Part shown: in pieces, positions 46,790-59,273 of the stretch
How the letters are laid out: every line of letters begins with the position of its first letter
Position numbering within the stretch: the stretch's first letter is position 1
Notes under the pieces: generated by a model
The model's database searches: none
What the model was told of the DNA's origin: nothing
The model's input: the letters and a program-made list of their open reading frames with translations, nothing else
Position numbers and translations under genes: made by a program
NCBI GenBank assembly: GCA_035610365.1
Contig: CM069436.1
Span: forward strand, 35,905,117-35,969,116
Reading direction: 5' to 3'
Length of the DNA: 64,000 nucleotides
From: Aquatica leii
Lineage: Eukaryota; Arthropoda; Insecta; Coleoptera; Lampyridae

Positions 46790-47370
46790 TTGGTCTGCCA
46801 ATCGCCTCTATTGAGTAATATAGCCGTTTCAGTGTTATGTATTTTGACTACGTGTCTTGCCTATTGTCATTCTAAAGAGCCAATTTTTTCTATAGTGTTT
46901 ATAACTTTGGTTTTTTCTTTTATCTACTGGTTTGTTATGTAATCTCTCAGATATTTCTAGGATTACTTTTAGTTTGCGGAGTAACCATTTCTTGTAAAAT
47001 TTTGTTTTTAGAGTCATTGGTACTTTTATGCTCAGTATGTTTTTTAATTTTTCATAGGCTGCACTTTTGCTGACGATATTGTATTGTTTGCAAAAGTTAA
47101 ACATGAATTAACAGGCATGTTAGAAGAGCTACAAAAGGAAGCGGCAAAAATAGGACTATACATGAACAACACAAAAACACAATTTACTACGAATTAACCG
47201 AATACAGGCGAAGAAACAATTATGATTCGCGGACAAACAATACACAAGACGCAATCATATACATACCTACGAAAATCTACAACAGTAAGCAAACAATACC
47301 AAGAATAAGAAATTAACAGAAGAATTAGACTAGATTGGGCAGTCTACAGAAAATAAAAATTTTTAAATAC
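46790..47370 (-). pseudogene. RTE-type LINE 3' fragment with internal inversion
   Basis: Minus strand 46835-47104 encodes the RT-distal part (AAYEKLKNILSIKVPMTLKT, then HYRKNWLFRMTIGKT), with GRPKERWKTF at ~46790. Plus strand 47060-47365 encodes the preceding RT part (TFADDIVLFAKVKHELTGML, EAAKIGLYMNNTKTQF, RRIRLDWAVYRK). In an intact protein the plus-strand piece comes directly before the minus-strand piece (WAVYRK/KLKNIL). The 5' portion is therefore inverted relative to the 3' portion. Confidence 0.75.
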
Positions 47371-47779
47371 TTTCTTTTTTTTCTTTTAAAAGGAAATTTT
47401 CTAACATATCAATACAACAAATAAAACTATAATTATGATAACACTAATTACAATACGTTAAAATTCAATAAATATCTGCACTCATCCAAGCAACAATGAT
47501 GTCTATCAATATGCCTATGTTTTACGATGTTGTTACTTGAAAACAAATTCGACGTATATAGTTATTAAATAATATTTAAAATCATGCCTTAAAGTGACAA
47601 TTTAGAATCGTTATCAAAATTGGATCATACTGTAATAACTATTTCGAAAAGTTGTAGAAGAATTTTTTAGATTTTGCCTTCATTTTTAAAATATACGCGT
47701 TCAATAAAAAATGATTAAGAAAATGTATTATTAGATTTAAAAAACAAATTTATTTTATTGATAAAAATTTAAATACCAG
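47371..47779. other. AT-rich non-coding stretch
   Basis: Nothing supported. Confidence 0.5.
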
Positions 47780-48010
47780 CATCTCTAATACTTGTTCTGT
47801 TTTTGCGAATTATATTTTGTCTGCTGGTTCTTTTTCTTTTGATCGTAATATTTAATTTTGTTAATAAAGGTTACTTTCTTAACAATCTTGAAACTCGAGA
47901 AACTCGTCGGTGTTCTTAATGACAATTCTTCCACTTGTCTTAACGAACATCTGGATTAATACACTTCTTGTTGTAACTTTGACTTTTGTCAGTTTGTATA
48001 ATTTTTATGT
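47780..48010 (-). pseudogene. Possible LINE ORF1 remnant
   Basis: The minus strand reads VEELSLRTPTSFSSFKI followed by a Lys-rich stretch. LRTP.SFSSFKI resembles the conserved patch near the C-terminus of many insect LINE ORF1 proteins. The remnant is short and broken, so this is a weak call. Confidence 0.3.
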
Positions 48011-50569
48011 TTGGCATATTCCTTTTATTATGTAATTTAAAAACTATATATTTAAAAATTTAGAGACATGCTGATAATGACATTTTATAATGTCAAAACA
48101 TGTTTATAATAATTTAAAATAAAAATACTTAATAATAATTCTATCTGTGAAGAAGATTGTAACTAATAATTTTTTTTGGTTAATAAAAAAATGACAGAAA
48201 TTATTAATAAAGAAAAAAAACTTAAACCTTATATTTAAATTTAAAAATCTAATTAATTAAATTACCGTTTATTAAATTATTAAAAAAACAATACGTTATA
48301 TTAGTGTAAATCGTATTTATATAAACATTATTTTATGAATTATTTATATATTGTAATTAATTAATTAGACATTTTTTAGTTATATTTTTGTTGTATTTCA
48401 GTTATATTTTTATAAATTATTAGTTTTTACATTTATTAATTAGTTTAACGTTTAGAAATTTTTGTATTTCCATTTTTTATTAGTCTACTAATAACATTAA
48501 TTTTATACTCTAAAATAAAATATACAATTGGTTTTTTTTTGATAAATTGTTAACATTCTCTATGCAAAATTTTAACAAAGGTCTTCTATACTGTAAAGTA
48601 TACTCAATTTGAGATGACCTACTTTAAAAGAATTTTAAGATACTCATCTAAAATGCATAGTCCACTCATACGTGCTAACATTTCATCTGTGTCTTACATA
48701 CGTATAGCTAAAAATCATTACAAAGTAAAATCTTACTTAGTTTATAAAATTACATATTTTTATTAAATAATGTAAGAATAAAATACGTTATGCTTTAATT
48801 GTAGATCATTTTTAGCAAACTATAATAAATAAGTTTATTTAAAGAATACGCTTAGGCAACATTAAGGTCTTTGATAATTATATACATAGTAAATAATACC
48901 AGTTTGCTATTTTCTTATTTTTAGCTTTATAAAAGCTAATAAAAAAAGACATAAATCTAAATTTACCGTAATAACGTTGTCAATAGAAAATTCAAGCGTA
49001 TTACTTACTACATCGTTTACCGTAATCACTAAATCGATTTTAGTTATGAAGTATATGAATGAATAAAATAATAGCGGGGAAAGATATTCAATAACCTCTG
49101 CACTAATAGCATTGTCTTTACATTGCCTTTCTATGAGAAAGCAAATTTAATCTATGAGACAAACTGGCAATTTGTTATCGACATAGAAAAGCGTTCTAAT
49201 GGTGCTATAAAGGATTTCGCAATGAATACCGTATTTTCCTGGGATATGCGTTGTTAACGTCTTGTTTTCTATGTCATTTTCATTGAGATAGGTCTAAGTA
49301 CGTTTCCATACTTCGGCAGTTGCACACAGGATCGGAACGAGGACGAGGACGTGATAACAAACCCAGCCGATCTCTTTTTTCGCACTGTCAATATTCATAG
49401 TTGTAAACGATATTTCGTGCAACGTACCTTTTTATATTTTATTTTACCCGCGCTTATAAAACACTTCAATCACGCGATGCAGAAACAGTAAAGACAGACA
49501 GTTTTTTATTTCGTATTGAATATTTAATATCCACTTAGATGATATGAATAATATAGATTTACAATCAATTTAAACACAACAAAAAAATTTAAAAGCTCTT
49601 GTTTTTAATCTTAACTAATAATATTTTTCAAAGTAACTTTACATATTTTACTTTTTTTGTCATAACTCTCACACCGTGAGCTAAAAAATAAGATAAACTA
49701 AACAAAATAACATTTTATAAACGTATCCGTTAAATGTGGAATCAAATCAATAAAGATAAAGCTTTCGTTGACGTTAATTAATTTTTTTTCCACATATAAA
49801 GACTTAAACTTTGTTTATGTAGAAAAAAGATTTTAAAATATAGTTTAACAAAAAATTAGAGTGTATGTTTAGTGTTTTTAATTAAAATAACAATGCATTG
49901 TGTTCCAAGTACGAAAAGGGTTACTAAACAAATATAAAAGTACAACAGTATATTGTTTGAAGTAAATCACGTACATTTAATAATACCTAAAACAAAAGTC
50001 AATTAGAATAGCACTTTACAACAATTATAAATTGAACCGTAACATTTTTAAATAAAAGGTATTGAAATATTTACTCTGTACGTGTACATAAAGCAACATT
50101 CTATTAATCTTACGAAACAAAAATTACATGTAAATTCTGTTTAAGGCAATTTTGGTATAAGTGTGTTGGGTAAAATTTTATCAAATGAGACTATTAGTGT
50201 CACCTGCTAATTAGTACTTAACCTATTTAGACTCACGGTACTTTTTTTTCATTATTCCTAAATCTATAACAACAGATTAAATTTTAATTAATTGTTAAAA
50301 TGTACATTTATATGTAGCTCGTATTTTTTGGCGGTATTGAATACATTAAATAATACCCAAGATGATAAAAATAATAAACAATTACAGACAAAAGTAGACC
50401 TGTTACTATACGTACACTATATTGTCGCATTCAAACTTTTAGACTTTCTTCATCCCGCCACAATTAGTTCTTTCTTTGACTGTAACGATCACATTTTTTC
50501 AATTGAATACTTCTGATTTTAATTAACATTTTTTCTTTACTGTATTTGCGAATTCATTTGCGCAATACA
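48011..50569. other. AT-rich non-coding desert
   Basis: About 2.5 kb without supported genes. A locally GC-richer patch lies near 49310-49400. The 50292-50516 ORF has no recognisable domain. Confidence 0.55.
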
Positions 50570-50576
50570 TTTACGC

Positions 50577-53500
50577 ATTGCCAGTCCCGCGCTGTACATA
50601 AGGGCAAATTCGTGTGGTGCACGACGGCGCCGAAACGCCGAAAACGCCGAAAAAACTCAAAATTCAAAATTTAAAAAAAAATAAAGCAACAAACGACATT
50701 GCCAAAATAAAATTTATAATAATAACAAGACCAGTAAGAAATTGCTAGCTTTCTCACTTGTCCATTTTTACTCTTTGAGACGAGGGAACCAAATTACTTC
50801 TCGAAAATAATATATTTTCCAAATGAGAGTACGCAATAATAGCATTTATTCGATCGAATACGTAGCATGATAACATGAATTCTGCGAACTCATCTCATTT
50901 TATTCATGTTTGAGGTTGAAATTTGGCTTGCAACGAGCCAACGAGTGAACAAGCGCTTTGAATGTACAAAACTTTATATATTTAAGCGCTGCATCGGTCG
51001 CGATTCCATTTGTTGCCTGATGCCCGATGGATAATTAACTTAGCAAAGTGAAAGGTGCATGGGGTAAAAGATAAAACATCAGTTTTTTGTAGTTTTACAG
51101 ACTTTGTAGTGATGTGTTTTGTGTTGTGAATTAAAGTGAGTTGACCTAAAATTTATTTTTTATTTTAGATTAATTTATGTCATTTATAAAAATTTATAAA
51201 TTTTGAAATAACTTGAAATAAAGAATGTTAAGAAAATACTTTCGAATTTGAGTTTGAGACGTCGAAACAATTTCATTTTTCATGAATAATTTGTCAATTT
51301 GTTTACTTACGTATTCATTTCTTTACAGTATACAAAATGTCAGCAAAAAAATTGTTTGGATACCAAAATTTGCTAAAAAAAAAAGAGAGGACGAACTAGA
51401 AAACCATGTCAAAATTACGCATTTAAAAAAAAGAAAATAGACTCGCTATTTTGCCAAATATTAATAACAACAATAATACAGCTGAATCTCATTATTCTAA
51501 ACCTGTACTTGAAACAAGTATCAGCAGGAGACAAGAAACTGATCTTCTAGAAAGCAATCCATTAACATCTCCAAGTTCTGCTGATAATGAAAAATTAACA
51601 CCTCCAAAAATTACCAGAACGGAAAATATGAGTCAACTTTCGAAAGATGCTGCACTATGGCCAAAGAAATTACGTCCTAATAATATTTAAAAATTAGTAG
51701 AACGTGGCCCTGCTTATTATCAAAACAAAAAGGATATTTATCCGAGAGATAGTTCGGAGTCGGGGCGTAAGTTTTCCAATAGTTCCTTCTTTAAAGTTTA
51801 CCGAACAAACAAAAAATTGAGCGTTTTTGGTTGTTGTATTCCGAAACAAAAAATCCACTTTACAGCTACTGTTGCAAAATTTTTAATGAGAGCAATTTGA
51901 AATCGTCTTAGTGATGAATCTGGTTACAATGACTGGCAGCATTTAAATGAACATTTAAACATTCATGAAAAGAGCAAGTTACATATCGAAAATGTTCTAA
52001 AATTGCTAAATCCTAACCGTTTTAATAAAAATAAAATAATTGATTCTGAACTTCAAAATGTAATAAACAAAGAAACTAAATATTGGCAAGCTGTTATAGA
52101 AAAAATTTTCTACGTGATTCAGCTTTAAGTCAGTAAAATTTAGCTTTTCGTGAAAGTAGTAATAAGTTGTTTAAGAAAAACAATGGTAATTTTTTCAAAT
52201 GCATAGAAATGAATTCCAAATTCGACCCGATTATGTCAGATCATACAAAACGCTTTCAAATAAAAGATCACAAAAACTATCTCGGGGATAAGATACAAAA
52301 TAAAGTAATCAACTTGATCGGTAAAAATATCAAATCCAAAATTTTAGAACTAACTAAAAAGGCAAAATATTATTCTATATTATTAGACTGCACTTATGAC
52401 TCTAGTCACCAAGAACAAATTTTAGTTTGTATAAGATTTGTTAATTTAAAAATCACGGGAATTAGTATAGAAGAACGTTTTGTATTATTTTGTTCTATAG
52501 ATGATGTGTCGGGTGAAGGTTTGACAAAATTTCTTTTATTGGCGATAAAGAAAGAATGCTTAAATATCAACGATTTGCGAGATCAAGCTTACGACAATAG
52601 GGCAAATATGTGTAGTAGGCATACAAAAAAAATTTTGATTTTAATCCGCAACCTTTCATTGTTCCTTGTTGCAATCATACCCTAAATTTAGTCGTCAATG
52701 ATGCCGCAAAATCAAATACTTTGAGCATAATTTTTTTTTTTTTAGTTCAAGAATTGTTTGTATTTTTTCAGCTTCTACTAAACGCTGGTCAATTCTAAAA
52801 TCTAATTTATCTAATGTAACAAATTTAATTTTAAAACCTTTATCGGATATTCGATGGTCTAGTAGAAAAGATGCAATAACTCCTTTAAGGTATCAACGTG
52901 GGGAGGTTTATGATGCTCTGTTTGAAATAAGCGAAAGAAGCTTTGAAAATAACGTAAAAAATTTGGCTGCATCGTTGGCGAAAAAATTGCAAAATTTTGA
53001 GTTAATTTGCATTCTTATATTGTGGTATAATATTTTAAGTAACGTTATTCAAAAACCGAACTTTGATGTTGCTCAGTGTTGTAATCTTTTAAATAATTTG
53101 AATAATTTTTTGAACGCTTATCGCTCCGATAAAGGTTTTATTGATTTATTAATTGATGCTAAAGAAATAGCATCCAGTTTAGACATAGAACCTAAATTTT
53201 AAAAACAAAGATATCTAAGACCGCGAAAAATAAAAAAAAACATTTTGATTATGAATGTGACAATAAACCGATCCACGACGAAACTTTAAAGTTCAAAGTT
53301 CATTGTTTTTTTAATGCTCTAGATGTAATCATAACATCAATAAAAGAGAAATTCCAATTACTTTCTTTTTACCCTAATAATTTTGCGTTTTTGTGGAATA
53401 TTAATAAATTTAAAAATTATTTTGAAAACGAGCAATTAGAATTTTGTCAAAAAGTTGAAAATTTATTAAACGACAAAACTCGCAATGAACGAGATATAAG

Positions 53501-53819
53501 TGCTGTAGAACTTGATTAAGAATTGCAATATTTACAAAATTTTGATGAAAAAGTTATTACGTCTCCAGAAGAAACTTCAAGTTATACAACAATTAACAAC
53601 TTAGTAGATTCTTTCCCTAATACAAGCATTTCGTGTTTTATTAACAATGCTTCAAAATTCAAAATAATAAAAAAATATTTAAGATTGACTATGAGGCAAA
53701 ACCAACTAAGTAATCTTGCTATAATTTCAATAGAAACGGACCAGCTAAAAGAATTAGACGCTGAAGATTTAATTAAACAATTTGCAAAAATTAAAGCACG
53801 GAAAGCTCAATTCACTTAG
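50577..53819 (+). mobile_element. hAT transposon (ZMYM1-like), left end recognisable
   Basis: The left terminus appears to be CCAGTCCCGCGCTGTACATA at 50579, followed by a GC-rich subterminal zone (GGCGCCGAAACGCCGAAAAC). The transposase gene follows. No matching inverted right end was found after 53819, so the right border is given as the end of the coding remains. Confidence 0.65.
51337..53819 (+). pseudogene. hAT transposase (DUF4371 / ZMYM1-like), broken
   Basis: The reading starts at ATG 51337 (MSAKKLFGYQNLLKKK), eight bases after an acceptor-like TTTCTTTACAG. N-terminal part: DAALWPKKLRPNN (51650), GPAYYQNKKDIYP, then a TTF-type zinc-finger region around FGCCIPKQK and FNDWQHLNEHLNIHEKS-like sequence. 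The DUF4371 core (52167-52685) has YYSILLDCTYDSSHQEQILV (first Asp), EERFVLFCSIDDVSGEGL and DLRDQAYDNRANM (second Asp; family GQGYDNGANM). STKRWSILKSNLS and DIRWSSRKDAI follow (52770-52870). The C-terminal dimerisation region is LRLTMRQNQLSNLAIISIET then KQFAKIKARKAQ (53680-53815). At least six stops or frameshifts disrupt it. Confidence 0.82.
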
Positions 53820-54559
53820 CTAAAATATAAAGTTTTTTCGTTACGACACCGTTTTTGGATTTGTACGATGCTTATTTGTGTACGTGTAATTTCGTTTATA
53901 GATACGAAAATTTGTTTTGATACGTACGTACATTACGTTTTTTGCTTTTGGTTTTTTGAATGCGAATACGATACTATTTACATTTACAATTAACGTTCGA
54001 TGTTAGTTACCGAAAATTACCGTTATAATTTTCATATGTTGTGGTTTGCAGTCAATAATTATTCATGTGTTACGTCCGAAGTTATTTGATTAGGATTCTA
54101 GCAAATTAAAAATTATATTACTTTGTGTGTGTTACGATTTTATGATTAGGAATCTACGCGAATAAGAGATCAATCAGAAGAAATTAGAGAAAATTTAAAA
54201 GTTTATACGCATTTAATACATTATCCAATATTGCGTCATCATGTGAATCAGAGATAAACCGCACACATTAAAGTGCAGCTGTGCAACCACGCAACGATTA
54301 TCAAGTAACGGCATTAATAAGATAAGTTTTTTATTCTTTGTTATGAAGTATTATGTAATTTTTTTGGGTTTCAGTATTTATCTCAATTTATTTATAAATA
54401 TATTGTGGCGTCCAAAATTTTAAAAATTATGTTTTTAAATTAAAATAAGAAATTTGACAGTTACGATAGAATACCCTTGACTGAGTTATAATTTAAAAAT
54501 GTTGTCTTATTGTTTTATATGTTATATTTACATTTTTCTTGTACATTAATAAATTTAAG
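53820..54559. other. AT-rich non-coding stretch
   Basis: No supported gene. The expected hAT right terminus could not be located here. Confidence 0.5.
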
Positions 54560-55230
54560 TAAGCTAGCTTGATGCATTTTGTTCAACTTTTAAATTTTAA
54601 AATTATATGTAATACGCTTTTACAAAACTTTTCTAGTTTTTATACTTTACATGACTGCGAACTACTGTCGTCAACGTTTGAACTGAAAGCAGAACAGTAT
54701 AATGTCGTTTTCAGCGACGAATCGCAATTCTGTTTAAATATGCACGATGGGCATCAAAATGTAAAACACCGCTGTGGAGAGCAATGTAAGATTATGTTTG
54801 CTGTTAAAAAACATGTACACAGAACTGTTAAAAAAAATAGTTTAGAACCATTATGACAGCTGCGTGTTATGTTGATAATGTCGTACAAACCACTTTACTG
54901 CCTTATCTAGACGGCCGTCCATACGTCTTTTTTCAGCAAGTTTGTCAAACTATAGACTTTTTCGAAGAAGCAAATGTTAAAGTTTTGCCGTGGAAACCTT
55001 GTTTACCAAATCAGATCTCATTGAATGTGTATATGATGGGGAGGAGACTGTTTATTTCATACCATCTTCTAGAAACCCTGGTAGAGTTAATCCAAAAAGT
55101 TCAAATTGTTTAGAACGAGGTACCACAAGCAGATATTGACCATTTAATTTTGTTAATAAACAGACGTGCACAAGAGTATCCTCAGCTACAAGGTCGCCAA
55201 ACACAGCACAATTTTTTTTTGATTACATGT
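54560..55230 (+). pseudogene. Tc1-family transposase fragment
   Basis: Plus-strand frames give YNVVFSDESQFCLNMHDGHQ (first catalytic Asp; 54700-54760), then TAACYVDNVVQTTLLPYLDG and RPYVFFQQ (54853-54945). FFEEANVKVLPWKPCLPNQI and YMMGRRL follow, with WNEVPQADIDHLI-like and EYPQLQGRQTQ ends (to ~55205). The QDNARPH block with the second Asp and the IEHVWD Glu block are both damaged, so the DDE triad is incomplete. A frame break lies near 54850. TIRs were not found. It differs from the 45132-46472 element and belongs to another Tc1 lineage. Confidence 0.8.
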
Positions 55231-58200
55231 TAATAAAATCTCACATTTACATTCACATTTACATTCTTTTAACTAATCACAGATTAAACTTGAGTTAACA
55301 AACAAAAAAGCTGTATTTGTTTGTCAATTTTTTGAAAAATTTGAGACATCTGTTTACTGAAATAAATTGTATCAATTTAAAATGCGTTATAGTTCGTTCT
55401 TGACTGTCCATTAGACAACTTTGATTCTAACGCAAACGCGTTTAGTTTTTAAAGTAAAGGAATTGCTGTCAGTCAATGAATTTTCTTTACGCACGTATGT
55501 CAACTAAAGGTTATTTATGTCTAAATCTGCGATAAACTTTTTTTATTTATGGTATAAAACTACTTATAATTTTTGAACACCGGTGACTAATACTTAGTCT
55601 AAAACTTTGTTATGATATCTTTTGTTTCTTGTTTTGCTTGTCTGTCTATTAGCTCTAATGTAGTACTAGTTTAAAATAAATCGTAATTAAATCTGTTAAA
55701 ATTTTTAGTTGTTTTATTTTTTAACGGGATTACGGAGTTTGGGTATTTTTTTTCTGTGACTTAGAATTCTTGTTCATTTTGGAATTTATTTTTTACGCAA
55801 GGAACAGTAGCACAGGGCACTGATTCATCAGACAAAGTTAAGTACTAACAACTTGACCCACGGCCATCTTCGACTTAAGCTAGCTAAACAGATGAGTCAA
55901 GAATCTACTTTATTATATTTTTTTACAATTAATGCGTTACAAAATAATACAAATTGTATTTTACAGCTGATTTATTATGTCAATTTGCAATGGTTTATAT
56001 ATAAAAATTAACAAAACAATTACGTTTTACACATAAAATAATGTTGCATTTGACGCAGTTTTATAGAACTTTTTTTATGACATTTGTAGTTGCTAATTCA
56101 GTTTTTGTAAATAATGTTTTCCTTCGCTAAGCAAAATGCTTTCTGGCAAATAACCAGAAAGTTTGCTTTCAGTTATCCTCTTAGTAAAATTATAATAAAA
56201 ACCTATTTCTTCTAACGTACATAACAAAAGAACATAAAAAACCAAAAACAAAGTGTGCTCTAAAACATGTTTAGAGAGAAGTTTTCTCAAAGAAATGTTG
56301 AATAAAATCTACGAATTCTTCAAAACAAAAATGCATTAAACGATCAAATATATTTAAATTTGTCAAGACAAAACAATAGAAATAAATTAAACAAAATAAA
56401 ACACCATAAAAACAAAACAAAATATTAAAAATATATACTACACAAAACTACAAATTTCTTTACTTAAACTATGTGAATCAAACTTTAAAAAACAAACTAA
56501 TCGAAACAATAATATTATAACATGTTTAACTAACATTTTTAAAAGTTTGAATAGTTGGTGACAGTTTGTATGTTTTATAATAATATTCTTTACTTGTTTT
56601 ATTTCTATAATTCTTTTTAAAGTAAGTGTATAGTAAATATTTTTTTTATAATTTTAATTACTTGTTTTTTTTTGTCTACGAGTTATCAGGTAAACTTATT
56701 TTGATTTTGAAACAAACATTAATTTTTGTCATTTGTCTTACTGACTTATAACTATTTCTATACAGTAGTCAACTTTTCAAGTTTTAAAAATTTAAGTTTG
56801 TTATGGCTCTTATTGCAAACTTCACACTCGTGTAAGAATAGCTACTCTAATTAATTTGACAATAATATACTCTTACTTGTGAGGTTTTTTATGTAAAGCA
56901 ATTTGTTGCAGTATATCAAATTAAAAAATATATTTTTTATTTAAAAGGCTTTACGACTATTGCTTAAAACAATAACTATTTTCTGCTTTTATAACTGTAA
57001 TTAAATCATAAATTTGATTGTATACTAAAATTGTTTCTGATTGGGTTAAAACATACCTACAGGTAAAAATATCACAAATAAATATTTTGTTGCGTTACTG
57101 TTACTTTTGGTTTTTTTACTACAAATTTTAAATGAAATTTATTAGATGTTCTGTATATTGCAAAAGGCTTATAATTAAAACTTAATTTTAATAATACGGT
57201 GACAAAAATAAAAACATATATGTTATTATAACAAATAACTACAACGTTATTTAAAATATAAATACAAAGTGGTAAAAGATAAAATTAATTTAAAAAAACA
57301 TACACGTGTCTCGAATTTAAATTGAATAGGAAATAAAAAGCTTTAAACGAATAAACTGTTTGCATAACGATTACTCTACTTCAAGGATTAGGATCTGAAC
57401 CACTTTTGAGTTTATTAATATTTCTGTGTAAGTTTTATGTATAGGTACATATATTGAAATGTAGTAAAGAATTATAAAACTTTGTAAACTGTCAATTGTT
57501 AAGTTATTTTATTTGCATAGAATTAAACTATTTTTTGTTTTTAAAACTTTATTATATTTTTCTAAACATTCATAAACAATTTTTATCGAAAAATTTTATA
57601 TAATGGTAACATAAACTATAATTTAAGAACAAAACTTTAATTTTATTGTAATAACAATAATTTCGAAAAATTTAAACAGTACTGATAATTTCAGACCAAT
57701 GTTTTATAAAAGTGAAGAAGACAAAAAACAAGTTCAAGTTTACAGCAAACATTAAAAATAATAAATTGATAGATAATTATAGCAAAGTGTATATATTATA
57801 TGTATATACTGTTTCATTATAGTTTGCGTTTTTTTTTATTGTTATTATTGTTATATTTAAATTGATATCTAAAAATAAAATTTTTGGTTTTTAAATATAT
57901 TACAGAATACGTTTATTTGTGGTTATTTGTTATTCCAAAACTAAATCCAAGGTTTCTATTTATTAAAATAAAAGTTTTAAAACAAGTCAGTGTAACACTG
58001 TAGCATTTTTTTTCTAGGACAAAAATTTTATTCTTCTAGTCAATCTATATAAAGTGAGATTTGAATTTTTGTACCTATTTTATGCGTTTGTTATAAATTT
58101 ACGTTGTTAGTTAACAATCTTTTGATTGAATTCTAAAGTATTTGCTATTCAATTGACGTATTTTAAATCATCTTTGTAATTTCGAATTTTAAAGAAATTT

Positions 58201-59273
58201 TTTTGATTAATTATTAAAACATTCGTTATCTGTATTTGCGCCGATTTAGCATTTTCTTTGTGTTAATAAGGTTCGGATTGCATTATAGTTTATGTTTCCG
58301 ACTAGCATATCTGATTTATCTTTTAAGATATTCGTGCACTACAGTTTAATTTAATGTTGCATCTCTGTTTGTTGCATTTTCATCATATGGGATTTATTTT
58401 AAATACTTTGTAGGTAGTCTATGTAATGGTTATAAAAAAGAAATTTTCTTATTCAATGGAGAAATTGTGACAGTGTTTCTCGCATAATCATGTTTTAAGA
58501 ACTTTTACTTTTGTGCTAATTCGGAATTGCTATCGGGTCGATACAAATGGTTTGGTGATAAAGAACTGTGCTTAAATCTTTGCTAATGTATCGGTTTACA
58601 AAATTTTATTTTTGGATACGCAATTCAAGAACGCTTTTGTTAGATTATCAGTATCCTACCTAACAGTATTGGATATTTAGGACCGTCCAATTCCTTTACG
58701 CTTGAAATCTACTTGCCGGCATAATTACGACGCTGAGGCACGTTATCTGTTTAGTTCGTTCACAGATTAAAATATTCTTTTGTATACGACATTAGTTTGC
58801 AGAATCGTATTTTGAAAGTTTTGACTTAAAAAAAGGAATAAAATTGCTTGGATGTTAAGATTTGTCAAAACTAAATTGATTAAGTGGATAATTATCGCCT
58901 GTTCATTGTTTAGCGCATTTAGTTAGAATACTGACTTACTTTAAATAAAATTATTTTGTTTTGCGCACAAAACCCCTTTCTAAACTTAGAATTAAAGATT
59001 TACATCTTAATTATGTTACATCATTTTGGTTAAAATTTACGTTAATTTTTTTAGGTTTTGCTTTAATCATGTTGAGACGGTTATACTTTATTTTCATTTT
59101 ATTGTTTGTTTTGTTTAAGTCAATAATTAAATCTTATTTTGTTTGTTTCTTTCTTTTCTTGTTTTCTCATATGTTTTTGTTAGTTTTATTTAATTTAATA
59201 TATGTTACGTTAAATTAAATTTAAATTGCAACGAAGCTTTTATTCTGCTTTTCTTATTGCGTAATTCTTTTTT
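55231..59273. other. AT-rich non-coding desert
   Basis: About 4 kb with only short, compositionally driven ORFs (for example 56093-56290 minus and 58961-59218 plus, which is Leu/Phe-rich). No repeat or gene supported. Confidence 0.55.

Noticed and set aside
58961-59218. 85-codon Leu/Phe-rich plus-strand ORF
   Set aside because: Compositionally driven, with no start context, no domain and no neighbours supporting it.
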